From the NCBI RefSeq assembly GCF_021533835.1, contig NZ_JAKFYQ010000001.1, positions 1,708,079-1,772,078 on the forward strand: 64,000 bases of DNA, written 5' to 3'. Both the position numbers and the translations under genes were made by a program. Positions 1-8,762 of the stretch are shown piece after piece (the first letter of the stretch is position 1; every line of letters begins with the position of its first letter). This DNA comes from Synechococcus sp. Nb3U1 (lineage in GTDB: Bacteria > Cyanobacteriota > Cyanobacteriia > Thermostichales > Thermostichaceae). The notes beneath the pieces are model-generated. The model had not been told where the DNA came from. It did not search any database and saw nothing but the letters and a program-made list of their open reading frames with translations.

Positions 1-14
1 TAGGGGGAGGCAAC

Positions 15-236
15 ATGATATACGAACAGGAAGAGGAGTTAGAACGCATTCACCGGACGCACCTATGGAACCGCCTCAAAAAACGGGTGGCACACGCCCA
101 GTCGGATCCGACGCTGCTGGCTTTGCTGGCACGAGAGGCTCTTGAGCTGGGCTTTGCTTTGCCTGCTTCCTCCTGCCAATCGATGTTGGATCCCCGTGCT
201 GAGCCACCCCATGGGGATCCTCACCATGCCCAGTGA
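15..236 (+). CDS. small hypothetical protein
   Basis: This encodes 73 residues. The first 45 are charged and probably helical (acidic EQEEELE, then the basic stretch WNRLKKRV). The tail is rich in proline and histidine and looks disordered. The start is well supported, because a GGGGGAGG ribosome site lies five bases before the ATG. I do not recognise a family. Proteins of similar composition and size are common as lineage-specific genes in cyanobacteria. The last 25 residues include products of GGATCC palindromes (LDP, GDP), so the tail may have been lengthened by these repeats. The gene to its left is outside the window. Confidence 0.5.
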   Translation: MIYEQEEELERIHRTHLWNRLKKRVAHAQSDPTLLALLAREALELGFALPASSCQSMLDPRAEPPHGDPHHAQ

Positions 237-401
237 AGCTTGCCCCTCTATGCCAAAATGGGGGACAAAGGCCAGCAAAAAACCTAAAACGGTCGAATAC
301 CCGAAAGAATTCCTCCCTCAGGGTTCCTAGAGCGGTTAGTCTAGGCCATGATTCTGAATAGTCCATGCTATTGAGATCAAAGCTGAGATCAGAGCTTGTT
401 A

Positions 402-956
402 ATGAACACTGCCGAAGCCCTTGAAATGCTCAATCTTCCTGCGGGTGCGAGCGAACGGGAGATCCGAGGGCGACTATTTCAGGAATATCAAACCCTCAGC
501 ACCGCCCTGACAGAATTGGAAGATGAGCGGCAACGGCTCCTGTTTGAGGTGCAACTGGCGCGGCTGAATGAGGCTCGGGATGTGCTGCTCAGGGCGGCCC
601 AACCTCGGGGATCCCAGCCGGAGAACGTATTGTCATTGGTCAGCCCCGAAGACCTACCCGCGCAGGTGATCGTGCTGCTTTACCAGACAAACGGACAGGA
701 AGGGATCTGTACGCGCCAAGTCGGGGGACAGGATATCGTCCTTGCCTTTGAAAGTTCATTTGGGGCACGAAAATATGCCCAGAGATTGGCCCAGCAGGGA
801 TTGTCTAAGCCTGTGCCAGAGCGCTTTGATACAGAGGAGATCGTCGATTTTTGTCGCGGGGGAGGATATGGCTTAATGGTCGTTCCGGCCAATGAAGCGC
901 TAGAGCCCCTAGAGGAAAGCACAGAATCTGCTCAAGATTGGCAAGGTAGGCCCTGA
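402..956 (+). CDS. J-domain-like / DUF3110 protein
   Basis: This is a cyanobacterial two-part protein of 184 residues. Residues 1-65 resemble a helical J-domain (ALEMLNLPAGASEREIRG, then LNEARDVLL) but lack the HPD tripeptide, so they should not stimulate DnaK. Residues 85-165 match the DUF3110 pattern: VIVLLYQTNGQEGI, DIVLAFESSFGARKYA and EIVDFCRGGGYGLMVV. The function of DUF3110 is not known; it occurs in cyanobacteria and plastids. The ATG at 402 is preferred over an in-frame TTG at 396. The next gene begins 42 bases downstream on the same strand, so the two may be co-transcribed. Confidence 0.75.
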   Translation: MNTAEALEMLNLPAGASEREIRGRLFQEYQTLSTALTELEDERQRLLFEVQLARLNEARDVLLRAAQPRGSQPENVLSLVSPEDLPAQVIVLLYQTNGQEGICTRQVGGQDIVLAFESSFGARKYAQRLAQQGLSKPVPERFDTEEIVDFCRGGGYGLMVVPANEALEPLEESTESAQDWQGRP

Positions 957-998
957 TGCGACTCAACCCACATCCACTTGTGTTCACTGGTGCGCTCA

Positions 999-1724
999 AT
1001 GATTGGGGCTGAACAGATCTCCGTGAACGAGTTTCGCCAGCTCATGGCTGCCGATCTGGAGGCCTGCTGTGAGGCATTTGATCTGCGGGTAGAGTACCTG
1101 CGTTTGAAACAACAACGGCTACGGTTTTGGGGTGCGGCGGTCTTTTGTCTGTTGGCAATCGCTCTGACGGTGTTCTTGGTGATTCGGGATCCCGCCCTTT
1201 GGATACTTTACATTGGGGCTACCGGGATCCTATTGATTGTCTTGCTGGTGATCCTGCGGGCCAATCTGCGGTTGGAGCGAGATCTGCATCGCATTCGTCA
1301 GCGCTGGCAGGAGGCCAATCTGCTCAATAGCGATCCCGAGATGATGAAGTTTGCCACCGACTTGGCCCGCAAGGTGAAAGACTACAACCATTGGGTGGAG
1401 GAGCTGCAGCAGTCTATGCAGGGGGGACAGTATTGGCGAGATTTTCGACAACTCAACGCTGGGGAGCAAAAGTATATTCAAACAGTGTTTCTACAAGTGC
1501 GGGCTCAGCTGGTGATTGCTTTGCAACTATGCAGACGGTTGATCGAGAACCCTCGTGCTCCGATAGAGCACCACTTCAAGCAATTGGTCTCACGGGATCA
1601 ACAGTTGCTGAGTCAATTTACCGCCAAAAATATGACGGCCAACCGCTACGTCATCATGGTGCGGGAACTCTCCAACTTAGAAGCAGACCTGCAAACCCAG
1701 CTTCAGGCTTTAGGATCCCGGTGA
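999..1724 (+). CDS. two-helix membrane protein, hypothetical
   Basis: This encodes 241 residues from the ATG at 999; an in-frame TTG at 978 would add seven. A cytoplasmic N-terminal helix of about 45 residues is followed by two hydrophobic segments at roughly residues 43-65 (FWGAAVFCLLAIALTVFLVI) and 68-92. A long amphipathic and probably coiled-coil C-terminal region of about 150 residues follows. That topology suggests an inner-membrane hairpin with its soluble part in the cytoplasm. I do not recognise the family. The gene sits between the DUF3110 gene and a lipoprotein gene, all on the plus strand with short gaps. Confidence 0.6.
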   Translation: MIGAEQISVNEFRQLMAADLEACCEAFDLRVEYLRLKQQRLRFWGAAVFCLLAIALTVFLVIRDPALWILYIGATGILLIVLLVILRANLRLERDLHRIRQRWQEANLLNSDPEMMKFATDLARKVKDYNHWVEELQQSMQGGQYWRDFRQLNAGEQKYIQTVFLQVRAQLVIALQLCRRLIENPRAPIEHHFKQLVSRDQQLLSQFTAKNMTANRYVIMVRELSNLEADLQTQLQALGSR

Positions 1725-1737
1725 TACCCTGTTAGGG

Positions 1738-2139
1738 ATGTTCAGTTGTAGGTTCATGGGACATAGGGGAATGGGAAGACTGTGGCTCCTGCTGCTCTTC
1801 GGAGGACTGGGACTAATGGGATGCGGGGATCCGAACGTGCCCTTAACCCAACCACCCCAGGATGCCTTCCGAGTCAGCACCCCCCGTCCACCGCGTACTG
1901 ACCTTTACCCGACTCCCACGCCACCGCCTACCCCAACCCCAACACCCGCCCCCACTTTGCTGGAGTTGAGTGCCCGTTGGCTACAAATCCCTTGGCCCCC
2001 TCAACGGCAGGAAACTAGCCTTGTCGGTCTCAGCGCCCGTTTTCTACAAATCTCCTTGCCAGAGCGACCCCGCTCCTCTGAGAGTCAACGACCTCAGCCC
2101 TCCCCCAGTGGCACCACCGAAGAGGAGAAAGAAAGCTAA
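1738..2139 (+). CDS. small lipoprotein with proline-threonine linker
   Basis: This is a predicted lipoprotein of up to 133 residues. A hydrophobic signal (GRLWLLLLFGGLGLMGC) ends in the lipobox LMGC, after which the lipidated cysteine would begin the mature protein. A proline-threonine linker follows (PTPTPPPTPTPTPAPT). The same motif then occurs twice, as LELSARWLQIPWP and GLSARFLQISLP, each followed by a charged tail. The ATG at 1738 is the longest start; the ATG at 1771 would give a tidier signal peptide. The gene begins 13 bases after the preceding stop. The function is unknown. The duplicated LSAR-LQI motif may be a short docking sequence, which is inference. Confidence 0.6.
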   Translation: MFSCRFMGHRGMGRLWLLLLFGGLGLMGCGDPNVPLTQPPQDAFRVSTPRPPRTDLYPTPTPPPTPTPTPAPTLLELSARWLQIPWPPQRQETSLVGLSARFLQISLPERPRSSESQRPQPSPSGTTEEEKES

Positions 2140-2150
2140 ACCAAGCCGAC

Positions 2151-2432
2151 CTAGGCTACCACAGTTACAGACTCGGTTTCTCGCACACGCAGTTTTTCAC
2201 AGGGGATTGTATCCGCCAGAATGGAACTGGCCATCATGCCCGTATGTATTTCTAGCTTGGCTTCGGGCACCGCCTCAAACATCAATCGCTGGCCTGGAAA
2301 AACCACTCGTTCAAAATACCAATTTTCAATATTGGTGATGCGAGCCACTTGAATCGAGCTGGTCGCATTGATGTAGCTACAGGTTAATCGCTCTAACCGT
2401 TTTTTATCAGGGATCGCATCCAGTGTTTGCAT
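2151..2432 (-). CDS. DUF1830 family protein
   Basis: This encodes a conserved cyanobacterial protein of 93 residues. The characteristic core is CSYINATSSIQVARITNI, followed by NWYFERVVFPGQRLMFEA, LEIHTGMMASSILADTIPC and a short C-terminus. This matches DUF1830, whose function is unknown and which is confined largely to cyanobacteria. The gene converges on the lipoprotein gene with only 11 bases between stops. A GTAN8TAC palindrome of NtcA type lies about 125 bases upstream of the start, so nitrogen control is possible. Confidence 0.85.
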   Translation of the reverse strand: MQTLDAIPDKKRLERLTCSYINATSSIQVARITNIENWYFERVVFPGQRLMFEAVPEAKLEIHTGMMASSILADTIPCEKLRVRETESVTVVA

Positions 2433-2556
2433 AATCGGGTCACCAGCCCACTTTGCTCAGCCTATCATCTACCCTAACACCGGCTGGGGATCACTGTGGT
2501 AGTCTGCGATACGACGATCCCGATTGACAAAAATAAATTCCAAAAAATCTGATTTT

Positions 2557-2570
2557 GTATTCTAACTTAC
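2557..2570. promoter_or_regulatory. possible NtcA site (GTAN8TAC)
   Basis: GTA TTCTAACT TAC reads GTAN8TAC, the consensus for the nitrogen regulator NtcA. On the minus strand a TATTTT box (TAN3T form) begins 21 bases further on, at 2535 down to 2530. This is close to the 22-base spacing usual for NtcA-activated promoters, and it points at the DUF1830 gene starting at 2432. The rest of the 2433-2728 gap is AT-rich, with a direct repeat of GCATCC close to 2700. Only six bases are fixed in this site, so a chance match is quite possible. Confidence 0.3.
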
Positions 2571-2728
2571 CATTCCATCGTTTTCGATAATTTCCCTGCT
2601 TAGAGAGCCAGAATTAGGTTGGGATCCGATGGTCAACTGCCCCAATTTGTTGCTGTAGAAATTCTTGGTAAACCGTAAGCAAAATCACACTTTTTTGCAT
2701 CCTTTCGCATCCCTTTTAGATGTAAGGT

Positions 2729-4603
2729 TCAAGGGTCGCCGAGGCCCGTTCCCGATGGAGGTCTTTCCTCTGAGGGGGTGGAACCGGGATCCCAGTTCAG
2801 ACCCTCCACCCGCAGCTCCAAAGCCCCCGACTGACGCACGGGATTGTACTGTAGGCTGAAGCCATAAGTGCGCCGGTCATAGCCTAAGCGATAGGTAGTA
2901 TCGACCTGCTGGCCGGATTGCAAATCAACGGTGGTTTCCGCCCCCACCCGCACCGGCCCGTACAGTTGTTGCAAAAAGCCCAGGATCAATTGCTCTCGTG
3001 TGGTGATGCGATCGAACAGAAAAGGTGAGGCCCCTGCCAAAAAACCATTGGAGTAGGTCACGCTCAAGTTGGTGTAGTCGAACGTATCGGCCACAAAAGC
3101 CCCGATCACTGCATCAATACCGACACTGCCGGCGGTATAGCTCTGGGCGCGGCCATTGGAGTAAAGGGACTGGCTGCTGCTGACGCCAGTATTGAGCCAT
3201 ACCCCTTGCTCAATCGGTAAAGCAGAAAAGCGGGGGGGCGGATGATCCCCTTCGGTCGAGGGGGGACTCCATAGGGCAAAGGAGCGATTCAGGGTGGCTC
3301 CTAGTTGCAGTCGGGCCAGCTGGATGCGTTCGGTGGCATTTTGCAGAGCCAAGTCAGGATCCGTATCGATTTCATCAGGCTGTCCTAGGGCATCAATGTA
3401 GTCGGTGGCCAAGCGGTAGCTGAGATCCAACCCCGTACTGCCCAAGCGAATCGTCGGTGAGCTGTAGCTGGCTCCAAGGCGATTTTCCACAATCTGAAAG
3501 CCCAACCGCCCACTGAAGAAGCGTTCCCGGTAGGCGTAGGTATACGTGACTTGGCCCCCATCGCCAGTGGTAACCCGGTGCTCCACCTGTGCCCGCAGCC
3601 GTCTGGCAAACTCTTCGAAGACGATCCCCCGCAACTCCACAAACAGGGAGGTTTGCGCCCTCTGCTCCGGTTGTAGCCAGCGAAAATCGGTGCGCAGCCC
3701 GATCCCATCCAACACCCCCTGATCACTCCCCCAGAGGCGTTGCGGATAAAGCTGGGGGGAAAGCACCAAGCTGAGATTGGGATCCCGCAGCAGCTCAAAA
3801 TTGGGTTGCAGGATCAGACCGCGCCGCAACTCTTCTCGGTCGAAGTCATCGTAGAAGATGCTGACCGGAGGTTGACGGTTGAATTGATCGAAGCGCAGCC
3901 GAATCGGCAGGGGCAGGAAAAAGGCCTGGTCGAAGACCAACTGGCCAGACTCAGCAATCAGCAGGCTGGAACCATCCGCTTGCAGGTTGGAGGTGACCCG
4001 TGGACTGCGGATCTCCAGCTCGGGCGGATCCAGAGGATCGTTGGTCAGCCGAACGTTATCCCCTTCCCAATTGTTGGCATCAAAACGAATCTGATCGGCC
4101 CGAAACCGTACCAACCGCTCCGGGCCAAGAGCGGCTGCTCCCTGCCGTTGGGAGCTGGATGCACCCAGAGTGCGAATATCCACCTGTCCGAAGGCCTCTG
4201 ACAGGGATCCCTGCTCTTGCTCAAAGTCATATTCCAGCCGGGATCCCTGAATGCGCTGCTGATCCAGCTCAATCGAGACATTGCCCTCCGCCACCGCTCG
4301 CCGTTGCCGCAGCTCGATCCGCATCCGATCCGCCCGCAGAATGGAACGGCCCAAGCGCATCTCCACATTGCCTTCTGCCTCAAAAATCTCGGCCCGTTGG
4401 TCAAAGGTTTGGCGGTCAGAGCGCAGTTGCAAGGTGCGCGCGGAAAGGGCACTCAGAGTGGCGGAGTCAAGGGATCCCGGAGAAGGCACAACCGAATTGG
4501 GTATTTGGGAGATCTCTGGAGGCACAACGGCTTCATCGGCGGCTGCCCATAACCCCAGCGACAGCGACCACAAACCAAGCGATAACAACAGAACGCCTTT
4601 CAT
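2729..4603 (-). CDS. lptD: LptD-like outer-membrane beta-barrel (DUF3769)
   Basis: This is a cyanobacterial LptD/OstA relative of 624 residues from the chosen start, and probably moves lipopolysaccharide to the outer leaflet. A signal peptide (MKGVLLLSLGLWSLSLGLWA) is followed by an OstA/LptA-like region at about residues 53-160, with the periodic motifs AEIFEAEGNVEMRLG, ADRMRIELRQRRAVAEGNV and LEYDFEQEQG. The remaining 400 residues carry alternating barrel strands of the cyanobacterial DUF3769 type. An upstream ATG-like start at 4690 would overlap larE by 35 bases and bury the signal peptide under a cysteine-rich leader, so I prefer the ATG at 4603. The protein does not end in phenylalanine, as many barrels do. 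Confidence is high for the family and lower for the exact substrate. Confidence 0.75.
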   Translation of the reverse strand: MKGVLLLSLGLWSLSLGLWAAADEAVVPPEISQIPNSVVPSPGSLDSATLSALSARTLQLRSDRQTFDQRAEIFEAEGNVEMRLGRSILRADRMRIELRQRRAVAEGNVSIELDQQRIQGSRLEYDFEQEQGSLSEAFGQVDIRTLGASSSQRQGAAALGPERLVRFRADQIRFDANNWEGDNVRLTNDPLDPPELEIRSPRVTSNLQADGSSLLIAESGQLVFDQAFFLPLPIRLRFDQFNRQPPVSIFYDDFDREELRRGLILQPNFELLRDPNLSLVLSPQLYPQRLWGSDQGVLDGIGLRTDFRWLQPEQRAQTSLFVELRGIVFEEFARRLRAQVEHRVTTGDGGQVTYTYAYRERFFSGRLGFQIVENRLGASYSSPTIRLGSTGLDLSYRLATDYIDALGQPDEIDTDPDLALQNATERIQLARLQLGATLNRSFALWSPPSTEGDHPPPRFSALPIEQGVWLNTGVSSSQSLYSNGRAQSYTAGSVGIDAVIGAFVADTFDYTNLSVTYSNGFLAGASPFLFDRITTREQLILGFLQQLYGPVRVGAETTVDLQSGQQVDTTYRLGYDRRTYGFSLQYNPVRQSGALELRVEGLNWDPGSTPSEERPPSGTGLGDP

Positions 4604-4655
4604 ACCCACACAGCACCCACACCCCAGCACCCTTTTGGTCTTGGCCCGCCGTTGC

Positions 4656-5525
4656 TTAAACCTGATTGAGCACCCGGTTGAGCTTGCCACTTTGGTAACC
4701 TTCCAGATCCAGGCTGACGTAGAGATAACCCGCTGCTTGAAAGGCTTTTACCAGTGCCTCTAAGTCTGTTTTCAGGATAAATTCCTGGATGTGCTGGGGG
4801 GGCAATTCAATACGGGCGGTATCTTTTTCGGAGCGTACCCGCACCTGTCGCCAACCCAAACTCCGCAAATAGCGTTCAGCTGCTCCCACCCGACGCAATT
4901 TCTCAGCCGTAATCCCCTCTCCATAGGGAAACCGGGAACTAAGACAGGGCTGAGCTGGTTTGTCCCACCAGGGCAAACCCAGATGGCGAGATAACTGCCG
5001 TACCTCTAGCTTGCTGATCCCCACCTCCGCCAAGGGAGAGCGTACCCCCCGCTCCAAAGCTGCCTGTACCCCCGGTCGATAATCCGACAGATCATCGGCA
5101 TTGAGGCCATCCACCACGTAGCCATACCCCCGACTCTGGGCCAATGGGCGCAGCGTATCGTGCAGTTCGCTCTTGCAGAAATAGCAGCGGTTGATGGGGT
5201 TGGCGGCGTAGTTGGGATCCTCCAACTCGTGGGTTTGCACAATCTCATGACGGATCCCCATTTGTTGAGCTTGCTCGATGGCCTCCTCCAAATCCTCCGG
5301 CAGCAGCGAAGGAGAGGCCGCCGTCACCGCTAAAGCCCGCTCTCCCAGCTGATCCCAAGCCAACTTGGCCACCAACGTACTATCAATTCCTCCGGAATAG
5401 GCCACCAACACCTGCTCCATCTCGGCGAAGATCTGGGTAGCCTGCTCAAGCTTTTTCCCCAAAGCGGGATCCAACGAATCCAAAGAGGGGGCGAATGGGG
5501 CTTGGGGACTGTTCATTGGGGCCAA
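4656..5525 (-). CDS. larE: LarE, ATP-dependent sacrificial sulfur transferase
   Basis: LarE belongs to the PP-loop ATPases and supplies sulfur to the nickel-pincer cofactor of lactate racemase-type enzymes, sacrificing its own cysteine. The PP-loop SGGIDST lies at residues 44-50. A cysteine pair sits at 114 and 117 (CYFCKSELH), and Cys194 in QPCLSSRFP aligns with the sulfur-donating cysteine of characterised LarE. The length of 289 residues is usual. The TTG at 5525 has an AAGGA site five bases upstream, whereas the ATG three codons later has none, so TTG may be the true start. LarB and LarC are not in the window, so the target racemase, if any, is elsewhere. Confidence 0.85.
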   Translation of the reverse strand: MAPMNSPQAPFAPSLDSLDPALGKKLEQATQIFAEMEQVLVAYSGGIDSTLVAKLAWDQLGERALAVTAASPSLLPEDLEEAIEQAQQMGIRHEIVQTHELEDPNYAANPINRCYFCKSELHDTLRPLAQSRGYGYVVDGLNADDLSDYRPGVQAALERGVRSPLAEVGISKLEVRQLSRHLGLPWWDKPAQPCLSSRFPYGEGITAEKLRRVGAAERYLRSLGWRQVRVRSEKDTARIELPPQHIQEFILKTDLEALVKAFQAAGYLYVSLDLEGYQSGKLNRVLNQV

Positions 5526-5859
5526 GGATTCCTTAAGTCTTAAAGTCTTGGGGACTAGGAGGGTGGTTAAGCTCGTTGATCGCGATCCAGATGGGGCGTG
5601 CAGCCTACCCCATCTCTCTCCTATTGTTTCCTAGAGTTCCCTGACTTTCCAACGGTTCCCCCCAGCTTTGGATGCGGGATCCCTCATCTCCAGGCGAGGT
5701 TGGCCAATTTGGATCCCGGAACATAGCCAATCGGGCAACCTACCCATAGGCCTCTGATCCGCTGGCGCAATAGGCTGGAACCAGTAAGAATGGGATAACG
5801 TCTTGCTTCGGCCCTGTCGCTTTTCAGCTTATATTGACTTTCCCTGGTCTTGGCACCCT
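5526..5859. other. divergent intergenic region larE / 5860 gene
   Basis: This gap of about 330 bases must hold the promoters for larE (leftward) and for the small gene at 5860 (rightward). I see GGATCC palindromes near 5680 and 5713 and a short AAGTCTTAAAGTCTT direct repeat close to the larE start. I find no hairpin followed by a T-run, no RNA gene and no convincing ORF. An in-frame TTG at 5803 would extend the downstream gene, but the extra 19 residues look unlike protein. Confidence 0.4.
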
Positions 5860-6231
5860 ATGGCCCTTCAACTTGAACCCGCAAGTCTTCCGGAAGTCGC
5901 CGTCTATCAGCCCTACTACGCGGTTGCGCGCCGACAATACTTGGCTCTCGCCGTCGGTCTGTATAAAAAAGCTAGCCTAGAAGGACAGCGAGCTGTTGAG
6001 GGAGAGGAGCCAATCCAGTTCTTGGCCAGTTGGCGCATGTCCCCATTGCCTTCTGACCTGACGGTGGTTCAAGTGATTTTTGCCCAGGATGCTGATCTGA
6101 CCTACCAGCTCTCGATTGCCAACTACGAGTTTGTGGATCACCTAATCGATGTGGTCGCCCTGGTGCAGCGGGGACAGCCCCCAGACTTTACCACTGCCTT
6201 TTATAAAAAACTGATGCGACATGAAGAGTGA
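5860..6231 (+). CDS. conserved hypothetical protein next to cimA
   Basis: This encodes 123 residues from the ATG at 5860. The protein is soluble, with no signal peptide or membrane segment. Recognisable stretches are YQPYYAVARRQYLALAVGLY and VIFAQDADLTYQLSIANYEF, suggesting mixed alpha/beta structure, but I cannot name a family. The stop codon overlaps the start of cimA by 11 bases, which implies translational coupling. Whether it has a role in the same pathway is not shown by the sequence. The two genes are likely to be one transcript. Confidence 0.6.
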   Translation: MALQLEPASLPEVAVYQPYYAVARRQYLALAVGLYKKASLEGQRAVEGEEPIQFLASWRMSPLPSDLTVVQVIFAQDADLTYQLSIANYEFVDHLIDVVALVQRGQPPDFTTAFYKKLMRHEE

Positions 6232-7909
6232 GCCAGGTTGCCCAAGCGGGGTTACCCTCTACGACACCACCCTGCGGGATGGGGCACAGCGGGAGGGACT
6301 ATCGCTATCGGTGCAGGATAAATTGCAGATCGCCAAGCTGCTGGATCGGCTCGGGATCCCCTTCATTGAAGGGGGATGGCCGGGAGCAAATCCTAAGGAT
6401 GTGCAGTTTTTCTGGCAACTGCGGGAAGAACCCCTGACGCAGGCGGAGTTGGTGGCCTTTTGCGCCACCCGCAAGCCCGGCCGCAGAGCCGCCGAAGATC
6501 CGATACTGCAAGCCATTTTGGCGGCGGGCACCCGCTATGTGACGGTATTTGGCAAATCCTGGGATCTACACGTCACACAGGGGTTGGGCACTAGCCTGGA
6601 AGAAAATCTGGCCATGATCCGAGATACCATCACCTATCTGGGATCCCAGCAGCGGCGGGTGATCTACGATGCCGAACACTGGTTCGATGCCTACCGCCAC
6701 AACCCCGACTACGCTCTGCAAACCCTGGTGGCCGCTGCCGAGGCCGGAGCGGAGTGGCTGGTTCTTTGTGATACCAATGGCGGATCCTTACCCCATGAGA
6801 TCGCCCAGAGCACGGCAGCAGTTTTGGCGGAATCCCACCACCTACGGCATCTGCCCTTAGGCATTCACACCCACAACGATTCCGGCACTGCTGTCGCCAA
6901 TGCCCTTGCCTCGGTGCAGGCGGGCTCCCGCATGGTGCAGGGGACGATCAACGGCTACGGCGAACGCTGCGGCAATGCCGACCTGTGTAGCCTAATCCCC
7001 AACTTGCAACTGAAGCTGGGCTACCCCTGCCTACCGGAAGAGAAGCTGCAATACCTGACGGAGATCTCCCGTTCCATCAGCGAGGTGGTCAACTTGGCCC
7101 CCGATGATCATGCTCCATTTGTGGGTCTCTCGGCCTTTGCCCACAAGGGCGGGATCCACGTCAGTGCCGTCCAGAAGAACCCCCTCACCTACGAGCACAT
7201 TGCGCCAGAACGGGTGGGCAACCGCCGCCGGGTGGTGGTTTCCGAGCAAGCGGGCCTGAGCAACATCCTCAGTAAAATGGCTGGATTTGGGATCCCACTG
7301 GATAAATCGGATCCGCAAGCACGCTCGATTTTGGAACGGCTGAAAACCCTAGAGCTAGAGGGCTATCAGTTTGAAGCTGCCGAGGCCAGCTTTGAACTGC
7401 TGGTACGGGGGCTATTGGGGCAGCGTTCCCATCCTTTTGAGGTGCTTAGTTTTAACATCAGCACCACCACCCGGTCGGGGTGGAGCAGCAAAGATTGGGA
7501 TCCCACCGGGGAAGAAGCAGATGTGCAATCCTTGGCGGCGGTGAAAATTGCCGTGCAGGGGCAGACACGGGTCAGCGCGGCGGAAGGCAACGGGCCTGTA
7601 GCGGCTCTAGATGGGGCCTTGCGCAAAGCTTTGCAGGAGTTTTATCCCCAGATTGAACAGATTCACCTATCGGATTACAAAGTACGGATCTTGGATGGAC
7701 GGGCGGGCACTTCGGCCAAAACCCGGGTGCTGGTGGAGTTTAGCGACGGTCACCACCGCTGGACGACGGTAGGGGTTTCCACCAATATCATCGAGGCTTC
7801 CTGTCGAGCCTTGGTGGAGGGACTGGAGTATAGCCTGCTGCCCCCGAGCTCCCCCTTGCCAACCTCTGCCGATTATCGTTCCTCGGCGACTGCAGCGAGG
7901 GTTTCCTGA
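6221..7909 (+). CDS. cimA: (R)-citramalate synthase
   Basis: This enzyme of the LeuA/CimA family (562 residues) condenses pyruvate with acetyl-CoA to citramalate, the first step of the threonine-independent route to isoleucine. The DTTLRDG motif at residues 15-21 supplies catalytic arginine and metal-binding aspartate. The IEGGWPGANPKD segment is typical of CimA rather than LeuA. A GIHTHNDSG motif carries the metal-binding histidines and NGYGERCGNADL follows. The last 150 residues form the LeuA-type regulatory dimerisation domain, so isoleucine feedback is expected. Homologues can also be annotated as 2-isopropylmalate synthase, but the diagnostic motif favours citramalate synthase. The start overlaps the preceding small gene. 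Confidence 0.9.
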   Translation: MKSEPGCPSGVTLYDTTLRDGAQREGLSLSVQDKLQIAKLLDRLGIPFIEGGWPGANPKDVQFFWQLREEPLTQAELVAFCATRKPGRRAAEDPILQAILAAGTRYVTVFGKSWDLHVTQGLGTSLEENLAMIRDTITYLGSQQRRVIYDAEHWFDAYRHNPDYALQTLVAAAEAGAEWLVLCDTNGGSLPHEIAQSTAAVLAESHHLRHLPLGIHTHNDSGTAVANALASVQAGSRMVQGTINGYGERCGNADLCSLIPNLQLKLGYPCLPEEKLQYLTEISRSISEVVNLAPDDHAPFVGLSAFAHKGGIHVSAVQKNPLTYEHIAPERVGNRRRVVVSEQAGLSNILSKMAGFGIPLDKSDPQARSILERLKTLELEGYQFEAAEASFELLVRGLLGQRSHPFEVLSFNISTTTRSGWSSKDWDPTGEEADVQSLAAVKIAVQGQTRVSAAEGNGPVAALDGALRKALQEFYPQIEQIHLSDYKVRILDGRAGTSAKTRVLVEFSDGHHRWTTVGVSTNIIEASCRALVEGLEYSLLPPSSPLPTSADYRSSATAARVS

Positions 7910-8022
7910 GGATCCCCAGGCTTAGTTAACCCTCAACTTTCCCGAACGACTGGGCTGTCGACTGCAGAATGGGATGCCATTCTAGACATAGGTCGGGCTG
8001 GTCTTGTGGTGCGAGGCAAGCG

Positions 8023-8742
8023 ATGGCTAGCATAGACTTCTCCTTTTGGTTGGATCCCCCAAGCCCTATGTCGATATCTGATTTTGCGCAACTCCTACCC
8101 CATCTCAGTCAAAATCCTATGGGGATTGTCGTGCCGACGGTGATTGAGCAGTCTTCCCGTGGCGAAAAGGCCTTTGACATCTACTCTCGGCTTTTGCGGG
8201 ATCGGATTGTCTTTCTGGGTCGGGCGATTGATGATAGTGCCGCTAACTTGGCGATCGCCCAGATGCTGTTTTTGGAAGCGGAGGATCCCACCCGCGATAT
8301 TTATCTTTACATCAACAGCCCCGGTGGCTCCGTCTATTCCGGCATGGGCATATACGACACGATGGAATACATTCAGCCGGATGTGTGCACCATCTGCATG
8401 GGGGTAGCAGCCAGTATGGCAGCCTTTTTGCTCTGTGCTGGGGCTCCTGGCAAACGTATGGCCCTACCCAATGCCCGCATCATGACCCACCAAAGTTCTG
8501 GACGGGCGGCAGGCCAAGCGACGGATATTGAAATTCAAGCCAAAGAGCTGTTGTTTATTGATGAACAGATCAACAAAATCATGGCGGAGCGCACCGGCCA
8601 ACCTTACGAGAAGATCAAAGCCGACAATGACCGCGACTTTTACATGAGCGCTGCTGAAGCCAAAGCTTATGGCCTAGTGGATAAGGTACTGGAGCGGCAG
8701 TTTTTGCCCACCGATAAGCGAACCCAAGCGGTTGACTCGTAA
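8023..8742 (+). CDS. clpP: ATP-dependent Clp protease proteolytic subunit
   Basis: This is the serine protease barrel subunit that degrades proteins unfolded by ClpC or ClpX. From the chosen start the catalytic triad is Ser131 (GVAASMAAF), His156 (RIMTHQ) and Asp201 (DNDRDF), so this paralogue should be active, unlike cyanobacterial ClpR. The [20 protein letters not shown] signature is intact. I chose the ATG at 8023 because GAGG lies six bases upstream. That gives 239 residues, about 40 more at the N-terminus than E. coli ClpP, so a propeptide is likely. ATGs at 8068 and 8119 are alternatives. The sequence resembles the E. coli type ([19 protein letters not shown]). The coaE gene follows at once. 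Confidence 0.93.
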   Translation: MASIDFSFWLDPPSPMSISDFAQLLPHLSQNPMGIVVPTVIEQSSRGEKAFDIYSRLLRDRIVFLGRAIDDSAANLAIAQMLFLEAEDPTRDIYLYINSPGGSVYSGMGIYDTMEYIQPDVCTICMGVAASMAAFLLCAGAPGKRMALPNARIMTHQSSGRAAGQATDIEIQAKELLFIDEQINKIMAERTGQPYEKIKADNDRDFYMSAAEAKAYGLVDKVLERQFLPTDKRTQAVDS

Positions 8743-8762
8743 GCTGGTTGGACGATGGCCTC

